From assembly GCA_030737835.1 (NCBI GenBank), contig CM060849.1:5828001-5892000 (forward strand): a stretch of 64,000 nucleotides of DNA. The letters are read 5' to 3'. Each line of letters opens with the position of its first letter. Position 1 is the stretch's first letter. A program made the position numbers and the translations under genes. This DNA comes from Acorus gramineus. Taxonomy: Eukaryota > Streptophyta > Magnoliopsida > Acorales > Acoraceae. Shown here in pieces: positions 45,106 through 54,963 of this stretch. The notes beneath the pieces were generated by a model that did no database searches, was not told where the DNA came from, and saw only the letters and a program-made list of their open reading frames with translations.

Positions 45106-45480
45106 GTGTATCCCCTCCATGTTCATGGGCAACTCCAGGCCATCCCGCTAAACAACATCTTCATCGACCCAGGATCAGGGATGAATATCATGACTTGTTC
45201 TACCTACCAAGAAATGCCCAGGCGAGGTCGCCCCTTTGTTCAATCGGTACACTCCACCATCCAGGCTTTCAACCATTCCGGAAAGACCATCTATGGTCCC
45301 AGGATATTCAAACTAGCCGTCGGTCCCCTGATTTGCGAGATGGAGTGCTTCGTAGCCGACATCGACACAAGATACCCCTGATGCTAGGACGTCCATGGCT
45401 AGACAGCATCCAAGTCATCTACTCCCCAAGACATCAATGTCTCCGACTACCATTCATGGGCCACATACTGACCATCTAGG
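45106..45480 (+). pseudogene. R2 protease-like block 1
   Basis: Reads PLHVHGQLQAIPLNNIFIDP then GSGMNIMTCSTYQ, the retroviral-type aspartic protease region of Tat elements (usual active site LIDGGSAVNI, so Asp is kept with Pro after it). A frameshift near 45,375 leads to MLGRPWLDSIQVIYSPRHQC and a TAG, then GEAR. The block stands between gag and pol. It would cleave the polyprotein if intact. Confidence 0.72.
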
Positions 45481-45675
45481 GAGAAGCACGCCTCTGATAT
45501 GAGAACAAAGACAACTGGGTACTACACAATATGTTCACATTCGCCGTACATCCAGGAGCCAAATCCGAAGATGACAGTCCGCCCAGGTCACCCCACAACG
45601 GCTTATGCCCAGTCGAAGGACCAGTCAGGACCATGAATTCAGCTGACAACAACATGGGTCCCAACCCCATTGCTT

Positions 45676-46312
45676 TCCTACCCGACGAGGTCGCACCAGC
45701 TGGAATACGCTCAGCACCCCTTATGATCACTGCAAGCCTCGGAGGGAGAGAATTCCGACACATCTTGGTGGACACTAGGGCATAAACCAATGTCCAGACC
45801 TACTCAGCCTACAACAAGATCAAAAGACAAACCTACAAGCTATAGCCGACGGACGAATTTATCTTTGCTTTCGACAACACACGTAGAGGCGTCTACGGAT
45901 TAGTGACACTTCCTCTAAAAATTGATCCAGTCTCCACCATAGTGAATTGCATGGTGATGGACATCAGGTCACTACATCCCCTATTTGTCAGAAGGACCTG
46001 GCTCGACGGTATCGAAGCTGTCTCATCTACCCGACACCAATGCCTCCGCTTCCCGTATCACGGAGAAATAGTATCTGTCTAGGGAGAGGCACGCTTCAAT
46101 GGAGCGCGAGTCCGCAACTGGACCATCTACGCCATGCACATCAAATGGGAGATGTACTCGTACGGGATGAAGAATTACTCACCCGAAGATATGCTCGGTC
46201 AGGGGCGAAAACCCAAGAGAACAAGGGAAGAAGAAGGAGTTGAACCTGCACAACCTCCACCAGAGATTAACAGGCCCACAAAGGCTAGCCGGCTCGAAGA
46301 AGTGGTTCAAAT
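45676..46312 (+). pseudogene. R2 protease-like block 2 (duplicate) and pol start
   Basis: Reads PAGIRSAPLMITASLGGREF, then RHILVDTRA with TAA at 45,783 in the active-site loop, then TNVQTYSAYNKI. It closes with RRTWLDGIEAVSSTRHQCLR, FPYHGEIVSV, TAG and GEAR. The order and the shared WLDxI...SxRHQCLR..GEAR ending match block 1, so the protease-like region is duplicated head to tail. It continues NYSPEDMLGQGRKPK and, after the solo LTR at 46,318, rejoins ...VQIHKPGTDPPK and stops. RT does not follow. Confidence 0.68.
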
Positions 46313-46629
46313 CCACATGTTATATTTGTGTCACTTTTAACCTGCTGGTAACCGTTGGAGCGTTCTGGAGGTTTTTCATTTTTTTCGGTTTTCGATAGGT
46401 ACTGCAAATTTTTGGACTGTTAGCTATCGTCCTGAGTTAGAGGACTCCGATTGGAAATCTAACTGCATATTTGGTGTCCTGGTGCCGTTTTAAGCCTCTC
46501 ACGAAAATTTCATCGAATTCCGGTAACGTTTCTAAAATTTTACAGTTTTGGGGCGTATCTGGGTTTTTAAGTGACCCGGCTATATAAGGTGGGTGAGAAA
46601 TATCTTGGGCGGCTGTTCCAGGTGTGTTA

Positions 46630-47560
46630 GCAGCAGGCGCAGCAGGTGGGTGCACCAGGTGGCCGGGCGCACGGGTGCGTGCGCACAGGCGTGCGCGCGG
46701 CGTGCGCTCGGGTGGTGCTGTGCGCAGGCGTGCTAGGCGCCCTGGGAGGGGGCTAGCCGGGTAGGCTGGGAGCAGGCGCACCAGTTTGCCGGGCGCGCGA
46801 GCGCGTGCGCGCGGGCGCGCGCGTGGGCGTGTGCTCGGGGGGTGCAGGGGGAGGCATGCGGGTAGACTGGCTGCGGGCTGTGCGAGCAGGGCAGGCCGGC
46901 TGGGCAGGCCATGCTCGGGCAGCTGGCAGGGGGTGCTCGGGCATCAGGCGGGCAGTGGCTGGGCGTGCAGGGTGAGCGGTGCTTGGGCCACTCGACGACG
47001 CGCGCAGGCAGACAGCGCGGGCAGCAGCGCGCACAGGCTGGCAGGCGCGCTGGGTGCGTGCTGCGCGGGCGTGCGCGTGGGCGCTGGGTGAGGGTCCCGG
47101 GTGCTGGGCGTTGAGCGTTGGGTGCTGGGCCGCGGATACCGGGCGCTGGGCTGTGGCGCAGGCGTGCGCGCGGTGCAGTGGGTGCGAGCGGGTGGCGCGC
47201 GCGTGGTGCGCGCGGGTAGAGGCTGGTAGGTGCTCGCGGAGTGTGCGCGGATAGAGGGCTGGAGGTGCGCGCGGGGCGAGGCGCTGCGCGCGGGGCGTGC
47301 GGGGTGCTCGCGGGCCAGCGCGAGGCGTGCGGGGTGCGCGCGGGCTGCTGCGCTGGGGCGCAGTAGGCGCGCGATGCACCAGGGAGGCTAGGCGGCGTGT
47401 CCAGGCGGCGGGCAGGGGCCCGGCGGTGCGCTTGGGTGCGCGGGCGGTGGCGCGGCGGCGCATCCGGGGGCGGGGTGGCCGTGCGGGTGGTTGCCGGGGG
47501 TGCGGGAGTGTGTCGGGGTGCTCGGGCTAGCGTGCGTGCGGGTCGTATGCACGTTTGCCC
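46630..47560. repeat. CpG-dense alternating block (B2)
   Basis: Dense GCGCGCGGG and GTGCGCGCG sequence over more than 900 bases. It corresponds to the intron interior of the related LTRs. Long open frames on both strands are composition artefacts. Confidence 0.85.
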
Positions 47561-48676
47561 GAGTGTTGGTTGTTTGTTTGTGGGTTTTGTGAATTTTGAT
47601 GTCTTTGGTAGTAGTTGTGGATTTTAACTCACCATATAAATGTCTGTCTTGCAGATCCTGACGGGCGGTCGCGCGACGACCCGAACTTCGGTGAGTGGGA
47701 CAATCCAACCCAGTAGAGAGGGGTCATACGCCTTTGGGCGTATACCGACCTCTCCTGGGGCGCCATGGATGTATATTAACCTGCAATAATATGTAATCCA
47801 TGCTTGCATGATTTAAATGTAGAATGCATGCTACCCTAGTCTTTGCATATTAGGGACTTGCACTCTTAGGATAGGTGTAAGAGCCATGCACCATGCCCCC
47901 CTGTTTTCATGTTAGGAAACCTCGGGCTATGCATGCGTCCTACTAGTTTATTTATTAAATTAAATGCTAGTGTATGTTAATTCGCATGCCTTAGATAATA
48001 TTATAGGGAGGAGCCTTGCGAGGTCAACATTGAGACCCGTGTTAGGGTACTCCGTGTTCCTTGTTTGGTTGTCGGGATGTCCTGTATCGGGACCTTATGC
48101 TGCCCTCCCAAGGTTTCTAGTCCCAATAATATTATAAGTAATGTTATATAATTGGTATGATTATTAGCAACTCTAGTGAATATTATAGGGGAGGGGCCTT
48201 GCGAGGACAGTGGTGAGACCCGTGTTAGGGTACTCCGTGTTCCTTGTTTGGTTGTCGGAGTATCCTATATCGGGAACTCACGTTGCCCTCCCGAGCTTCT
48301 TTCCCCCAATGATATTTCACCCTTGCTTTTATTGTACATGTTTCCCCGCATCTTGGTTATGCGCCCTGGAGGAACTCTGAAGAGTTCATGGCATTAGAGT
48401 TGTAGAAATGTGTTGTCGGCGGATCCGAGTGGATCATATGCGTATGGATAGGCTGTTCTGTTCCCTTCGTTGGATCCAGTAGAGGCTGCCCCAGCGTTAG
48501 AAAGGCCGTCCCTTCTAAGGGCTCCTATCAGTAGGCGCCTCCCGATATTTGTGACGGACTGTGCTGAAGTTGTGGGGGTGATAGCCCAGCGGCCTACGGA
48601 GTGGAGGAGAGACTATCGGTGGACCAAGGGTGACCAACAGCCTAGTCAGTCCCAAAATCCTATGTCACCCATTGAA

Positions 48677-48693
48677 GGGTGAGGGTGAGGGTG
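48677..48693 (+). other. GGGTGAGGGTGAGGGTG quadruplex-like motif
   Basis: Three or more GGG runs separated by TGA lie in LTR B2. The same kind of motif occurs in LTR B3 (54,391-54,407) and in the 5' LTR (61,213-61,226), and as its complement at 2,848, 37,250, 40,815 and 40,912. It is always on the LTR sense strand. Confidence 0.7.
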
Positions 48694-49302
48694 TAGTTGG
48701 TTGGCGATTGAGCGACCCACTAGTTTGAGTATTTGTTACCATTTTGTGGTTGTTAATAAGAGATTGTGGATTATTAAGATCTGGTTAGTGGTCAATATTG
48801 TCTGTGATGCATGGGTTGTGCCGTTCACTGAGCATGTGGCTCACCCCTCGCATATTTTTTTCCCAGTTGCCACTGAGCCTGAGCTGGAGCCGGAGCAGCA
48901 GTTGGAGCTTTCCGAGGGATTCCTTCAGTAGCGGAGCAGCGCTACGTCCGCGAGTGCCAGAGGTTATCAGCATCCCGTCTTGGCTGTATGTATTTTATTT
49001 CCGTGCTTGGCACGCGTTGTATATATTCAGTTGTATTTGTGTATATTGGCTCTCACAGGACAGATGATTAGTATCGAGTCTGTAGAATGTTTATTTACAG
49101 ATTCAGTCTTTTGCTTCCGCATTTGGTGTATATATCATGTCAGTCCCTTTGTTATATGTGTGTCCTTCTGGTTGTTTGTGTATGATATATTATTGACCTC
49201 CTGTGTAGATTCTGATATTTTATATACACTTGCCGCGTCCCGGGGACGGCCGCCCTGGGGCGTGACACCACAAGCCTGGGACTGATCCACCCAAGTAAGC
49301 CT

Positions 49303-49775
49303 TCATGCTTTCCAAATTTCTGTACATATTTGTTTACATGCTTTTGAAAACAAAAATCCCAAAAAAAAAATTGCTTTCAAATTCCTGTTTACATGCTTTC
49401 CAAATTCCTGTATATATTTGTTTACATGCTTTCAAAAACAAAAATCTCAAAAAAAAAACATGCTTTCCGAATTCCTGTATATATTTGTTTCCATGCTTTC
49501 AAAAAACAAAAAAAATCCAAAATACAATGCTAATCAGCTTTCATTCCTCACTCCTGTACATATTTGTTTTCAGCTTTCCTAAAAACAACAACCATGAAAC
49601 CAACAAAAAGATTTGTTTATCAGCTTTCATGCTTTCCAAATTCATGTATATATTTGTTTCCGTGCTTTCCAAAAATAAAAAAAAAATCCAAAATACAATG
49701 CTAATCAATTTTCATTCCTCATTCATGCACATACTTGTTTACACGCTTTTCAAAAACAAAACAAAAAAGCCCCAC
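49303..49775 (+). repeat. Degenerate tandem repeats in place of the R2 pol core
   Basis: The unit CATGCTTTCCAAATTCCTGT with ATATTTGTTTAC and an A-rich tail recurs five or six times with 60-110-base spacing. It stands where RT, RNase H and the integrase core would be in a complete element. Confidence 0.8.
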
Positions 49776-49798
49776 AAACAAAAACAAAAAAAAGATGA

Positions 49799-50080
49799 AA
49801 TTAAGAGCCGCGGACCATGCCCAGTCCTACCAAAGGAGGGTGGCAAGGGCATTTGCAAAGAAAGTAATAGAGAGACAATTTAAAACTGGGGAGCTTGTAC
49901 TCAAGCAAATCATGCCGTCAAGGCAACCTCACCCCCAAAGGCAAGCTGCAACCCACATGGGAAGGACCCTATGTGATCACCCATGCCTATTCCGGGAATG
50001 CCTACCGCTTGGTGGACGCTGAAGGAGTCGAAGTCTCAGGTTCGTGGAATGCACTTTATCTAAAGAAATTCCATGCATAG
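49799..50080 (+). pseudogene. R2 integrase tail
   Basis: One frame gives AADHAQSYQRRVARAFAKKV then IERQFKTGELVLKQIMPS. After a one-base shift near 49,915, the frame reads GKLQPTWEGPYVITHAYSGN then RLVDAEGVEVSGSWNALYLK and ends KKFHA. This is the C-terminal tail of Ty3/gypsy integrase, the same region as bases 159-488 of R1. The rest of integrase is absent. Confidence 0.82.
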
Positions 50081-52271
50081 AAACTCTCAATACTTGAGAA
50101 ATATTATTCTTCCTTTCTATGATTTCCAGTGTTTAAACCTGATGATAGAATTGTAAGACTCTCAAAGATAACTTGTATTTTATTTGAACTCATACATTCG
50201 CCACTCATGCCACCTTCATCACACTAGCATGATTTAGAATTTGGTTTATCTAATAAAAGGAGAAATTGCCTACCCTGTAGACTAGGACAATTTTATAAAC
50301 CCAAAGCATCTCCCCTTATTTTCACCCCCCACTCGTAGCAACCCAAAGACAAAATGAGGAATTACCCAGACCTGACATATGTCTCAAAACTGGCTCTAGC
50401 ACTATATAAACACTTCTAGAGGGGAAGCAGAAAAGAACAGGGGTGAAAACAAAAAAGCGCCCCCCCCCCCCCTAAAAACAAAACAAAGCAAAAGAAAGGC
50501 AATGAGAGGCCAAAAGTCAAAACAACACCCAGACAACGGGTTAAACTCTCTACTTTAGCAGGCATGAACGCCTTTACGCACAGTATATGTTGAACAAAAG
50601 GCTATACTAGTACACATCCAAGCAAACGGATTGTACTCTCCACTCAAAATTTGGGTATACGCCCAGCGGGCTGTACTCTCCACTCAAATAAAGAAGTGGT
50701 AAAAAGAAGAAAGCCAGAGGGACCTAGGAAGTAAAGACATATGCCAGACTGTAACAATTTTAAAATATTACCCCAAAGGAAGATATTACTCTTACCCCAA
50801 TCACCCACCCCCCACCCTTTTATTTCCTGCTATGGGGTTTGAATTAAACCATGTCTACTCGGAAAGGCGAAATCTCAGCCAAAGATAGACCTTTTCTATG
50901 TTTACAACAACACACACTCAGATGAGTTCTCTTAAAACACTTGCCTATCTAAAGGAAGCATGCCTGAATTAAATCTTGGTGCATTCATGGATTTCCCAGC
51001 ATGTTTAGAATAATATGATCAAGCATTTGAGGACCATGAACTTGAGAAATTGACACCTAAAAGCCAACACCTTTTCAAATACAATCCTGGTTTGGACATG
51101 AGTGACCACAAGGACCCTTCTTCAGGGACTTAATGGTGTCTTTTACTTTAAGAGAGTTGGAAACATTGCCCTCTTACATGAAAAATCCTTTGAAAAACTA
51201 AAATGCTCCCTTATGTCACTCACACTTATGCGTAAGATTGTATTTTCCTTTTCCAAACATTCAGGCATACCACAATTAAACTCCCATACCAAAAGAAAAT
51301 TGCCCCTATTACTTCCATTTCATACCCTTCCACACACATTTGAGAAAGAAAAATTGCCCCACTCTCATACACACCTGAGAGTCTCTTTTATTCTCAAAAA
51401 ATCACACTCAGAGCCATCTAGGCTCCCTGCTTTTTATGCCGAGCATGGTTTCTCACACTTTTTCCTTACTTACCTTAGATGGGTTGTAGCCCTTGAAAAT
51501 TCAAACAAGAAGGACTCGAAAGTCAGTGCAGAGGCACAATCCGGACAGATTTAACACTTGGTCCATGGAAATAATGTTTTTTCAGATTTTTAAAGGATGA
51601 ATAAACACTCACAAGGACTTTCAGTAGCAGCAAACAAATGGCGAAATCAGAAAAATTATCCCAGGCCAGGAGTGGCTAAACCCGACTAGCCGCCTACCAT
51701 CAGACGGCTGAAACCAAATAACCGTCGCCTTATAGGTATATTTTACTAGTCCTGGGGCAGCTAAAGACAACTAGCCGCCCCTCATTTGCTGCCCAACCTG
51801 CACTGTCAGTCCATTTTTAAATCAACTCTTCAAACCTTTGAGACCTATTAGGAATATTTCTTTCCAAAACCTACATACACGCATTTCATATACATGTACA
51901 TTCACAAAACCTGTATAAGAAAGAATCAAACAGTAGCAAAAACCAAAATCACATATCAAACCATACACCCCCCCAAAACATTCATCCATGCAGACACCCA
52001 ACCATTCACCACACACATACACACATACACAATCATCAAAATTAGAGTCAAAATGCTTTCAAAACCGAACACTTATGTTTAAATACATACATCATACATA
52101 AACAAGCATAAATTGTCCCTAAAACATAAAAAATATATACAAAAGAAAGTCCCTAAAAAAGCAAAAGAGAAAGGATAGGTTCACTAAGAGCTCCAACTCT
52201 GAGTATCTTGGGCCATGCACCATCAGAACAATCACCTGAGCCTAAAGAAAAGAAGAAAGCATGAATTCATT
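50081..52271. other. R2 region after pol
   Basis: Mostly A/C-rich. It includes a C-run at 50,461-50,472 and short GCGGGCTGTACTCTCCACTC-type repeats at 50,550-50,690. At 51,665-51,800 GGCTAAACCCGACTAGCCGC and CAGCTAAAGACAACTAGCCG are close to the palindromic blocks in U3 of the R2 LTR. No protein is recognised on either strand. Confidence 0.4.
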
Positions 52272-52679
52272 GTCATTGTTATATATGTGTCACTTTTAGC
52301 CTTCTGGTCACCAATGAAGCATTCTGGCAGTTTTTCAATTTTTTCTTTTTTTCGATCGGAACCGCTAAAATTTTGGACTTTTGGCTATCATCATGAGTTT
52401 GAGAACTCCGATTGAAAATCTAACTGCACATTATGTGTCCTGGTGCCATTTCAAGCCACTCACGAAAATTTTATCGAATTCTGGTAACGTTTCAGAATTT
52501 CGCAGTTCCGAATCGCATCCGGGTTTTGACCAAGCGAAAAGTCATTGGGAGACTTGACCAAGTCAAAGAGGACTTTGACCAAGTCAAGTTTGACCCTTGA
52601 CTTGGTCAATTGGTTTTGTTTGTTTGTGTGGATGGGTTGACTAAGGTCAAAGTTCACCTAAACCTAAATTTTTCTAAGT

Positions 52680-52710
<31 letters not shown>

Positions 52711-53062
52711 GCCTTTAAGTGAGGTCCACGCCCACCAATAGTGCACCCCTTCTATTCATCTTCTTCTCTCTCTCAAGCTCTCTCAAATCTCCCTTCCCCT
52801 TCCTTTGTTTCCCCCTTTTGACCTAGTAGAAGTGGTGGAAAAGAAAAACCATAGAAGGAGAAAAGCTTGGTAAGGACCCGATCTATCTTTCCATGGTTTC
52901 GTTTTTGTGTTTCCCTTTGTTTTTCATCCTCTCATGGCACCTCTTCTCCTCTGTTTTCAGCCCCTCTTAGGCTGAGAAGGGGTTTGGTGGTGGTGGCTTT
53001 GGTGGTGGTGTTTCGGTGCGCGAAGAGCACCCAATTTTCCCTCCCTTCCTTTCCTCCCTTGG

Positions 53063-53712
53063 GTAAGCTTTCCTCCCCCCCTATTTCTTGTTTAGATGCA
53101 TGTTAGGATGTGTTTTTGAGTATGAATGGTATGCATGGTGGTTAGGGGTTTGGGAGGGCTGAGGGAGGGGGTGGGAAGGACTCGGGCGCGCTTGCGGGGT
53201 CATCCGCGCGCGTGCGCTCGAGTCTGCGCGCGTAGGCAGTGCAGGCGCGCGCGATCGGGCGCGCTGGGGGTGTGCGTGTACGCGCGGACGCGCGGGTGTG
53301 CGCGCGGAGTGCTGCGCGGGGGCGCAGTGCGCGGGGTGCGCGTGGGGGTGCGCGCGGGGTGCTGCCCAGGGGCGTAGTACCCGCGGGTAGACACAAGGCT
53401 GGACGCGCGGTGCGCGCAGGCGCGCGCGAGCGTGTGCGCGCGGGCGGCAGCGTGTCTGGACGCGCGGGCAGGGGCATGGCAGTGCGCCCGGGGCGCGGGC
53501 GTGCGTGCGTGCGCGCGCACCAGTGCGTGTGCGTGTGGGTGGCCGTGCGCATGGCTGTCGTGGGTGCGGGAGGATGTCGGGGCACTCGGGCTCGCGTGCG
53601 TGCGGGCCGTATGCATGCTTGTCCGAGTGTAGGGTATTTCTAGCGTATTTCTAGCTTATTTCTTATGTATTTGTGTAGATTACTCACCATTTTGATTACC
53701 CATGTCTTGCAG
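53063..53712 (+). other. Predicted intron in LTR B3
   Basis: Exon 1 ends CCTCCCTTGG, the intron starts GTAAGCTTTCC and ends CCCATGTCTTGCAG, and exon 2 begins ATCTTGACGG. Length is 650 bases, with the GC-rich block 53,165-53,610 inside and AT-richer sequence before the 3' site. Confidence 0.72.
53165..53610. repeat. CpG-dense alternating block (B3)
   Basis: GCGCGCGTGCGC-type sequence inside the predicted intron, comparable to 42,100-42,735 and 46,630-47,560. Confidence 0.85.
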
Positions 53713-54963
53713 ATCTTGACGGGCAGTCACACAACGACCCGGGTTTTTGTGAGTGGGACAATCCAACCCACTAGGGAGGCGTTCGATGCACGTAGACGTG
53801 CATTGCCCTCCCCTGGGGCACCATAACAACATATTAGCTAGAAATAAATGTGTAGTTATGCATGCATGATAAATATGATACATCCATGCCACCTTAGACT
53901 TTGTATGCTAGGGATATGCACCCTTATATCATGTGTAGCGGCCCTTGCATGCTTAGACACCAAACCCCGGACTATGCATGTTCCCACCTAGTTTAATTCA
54001 ATTAAATCTAATGTGAGCATGCCTTAGAGAATATTATAACCCTGTGGTTATAATATGTGTCTCCCCGCATCTTAGTTATGTGCCCTGGAGGAATTCTGGT
54101 GAATTCATGACATTATGTAGCGTTACCACCGGTGTCGACGGATCCAAGAGGATCATATCCGCGTGACTAGGCTGTCTTCTCCTTATTGGTTGGGATCCGA
54201 GGTAGGAACTCCCCGGCGTTAGCTGGCCTGACAGAGGGCTCCCATCTGTAGGTGCCTCCGATGCGTCGGACTGTGCTGATCGTGGGAGTATACCAGGTAG
54301 AGGCTACGAGGGTGGGAGAGGCTACCCGGTGGGGCCAGGGGTGGGAGAGCGGTCTAGTATGCCCCAAGAGGCCCAGGTCACCCCTCGAAAAGGGTGAGGG
54401 TGAGGGGAGGGAAAGTGGGTTGGCGATGTTACGACCCACTAGCTTGTGTAGTTACTCCCGCTTAGGGACTATAATTATTTGAGGTTAATATGAATTGTGA
54501 TGCATGGGTTGTGCTATTCACTGAGCGTGTGGCTCACCCCTCGCATATATTTTTCTCCAGTTATATCTGAGTCGGATCTGAAGGAGGAGCTCCCCGAGGC
54601 ACATCAGCAGTAGCGGAGCAGCGTCACGTTCTGCGAGTGAGAGGCCATCAGCATCCCCCTTTGATTGTATGTATTGTATTCCGTGCTTGGGCACACGTTT
54701 GTATTTCATTGGATGTCGTTGTATATATATTGGCTCTCACAGGACAGTTGATTATGTATCAGGTCTGTAATATGTCTTTTGAATTACAGACTCAGTCTTT
54801 TAGCTTCCGCTATTTGTGTATATATTATGTCAGCCTCATTGTTGTCTGTGTTGTCATTTTTTATGTTGTTTGGAGTATGTTATTGCCCTCCTGTATAGAC
54901 TGCTGATATCATATATACAATTGCCGCGCCTCGGGGACGGCCGCCCTGGGGCGTGACAGTCAT

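Larger units (their letters stand above)
46313..49272 (+). mobile_element. Solo LTR B2, CCACA duplication
   Basis: LTR 46,318-49,267 (2,950 bases), starting TGTTATATTTGTGTCACTTT and ending GGGGCGTGACA, flanked by CCACA at 46,313-46,317 and 49,268-49,272. Relative to B1 and B3, exon 1 and the 5' splice site are deleted: the GC-rich block begins soon after TATATAAGGTGGGTG (46,580). The 3' splice site GTCTTGCAG before ATCCTGACGG is kept at 47,654/47,655. It carries the tandem GGGCCTTGCGAGG segments at 47,998 and 48,175. Confidence 0.93.
52272..54963 (+). mobile_element. Solo LTR B3, GTCAT duplication
   Basis: LTR 52,277-54,958 (2,682 bases), starting TGTTATATATGTGTCACTTT and ending GGGGCGTGACA, flanked by perfect GTCAT at 52,272-52,276 and 54,959-54,963. 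It holds a (GT)n run at 52,686-52,708 and a CT-rich tract at 52,763-52,790 in the leader, then the predicted intron. It lacks the duplicated GGCCTTGCGAGG segments of B1 and B2. Confidence 0.93.

Noticed and set aside
48677..48693. Telomere-like GGGTGA repeats
   Set aside because: The plant telomere unit is TTTAGGG. These are short LTR-internal runs present at the same place in every copy.
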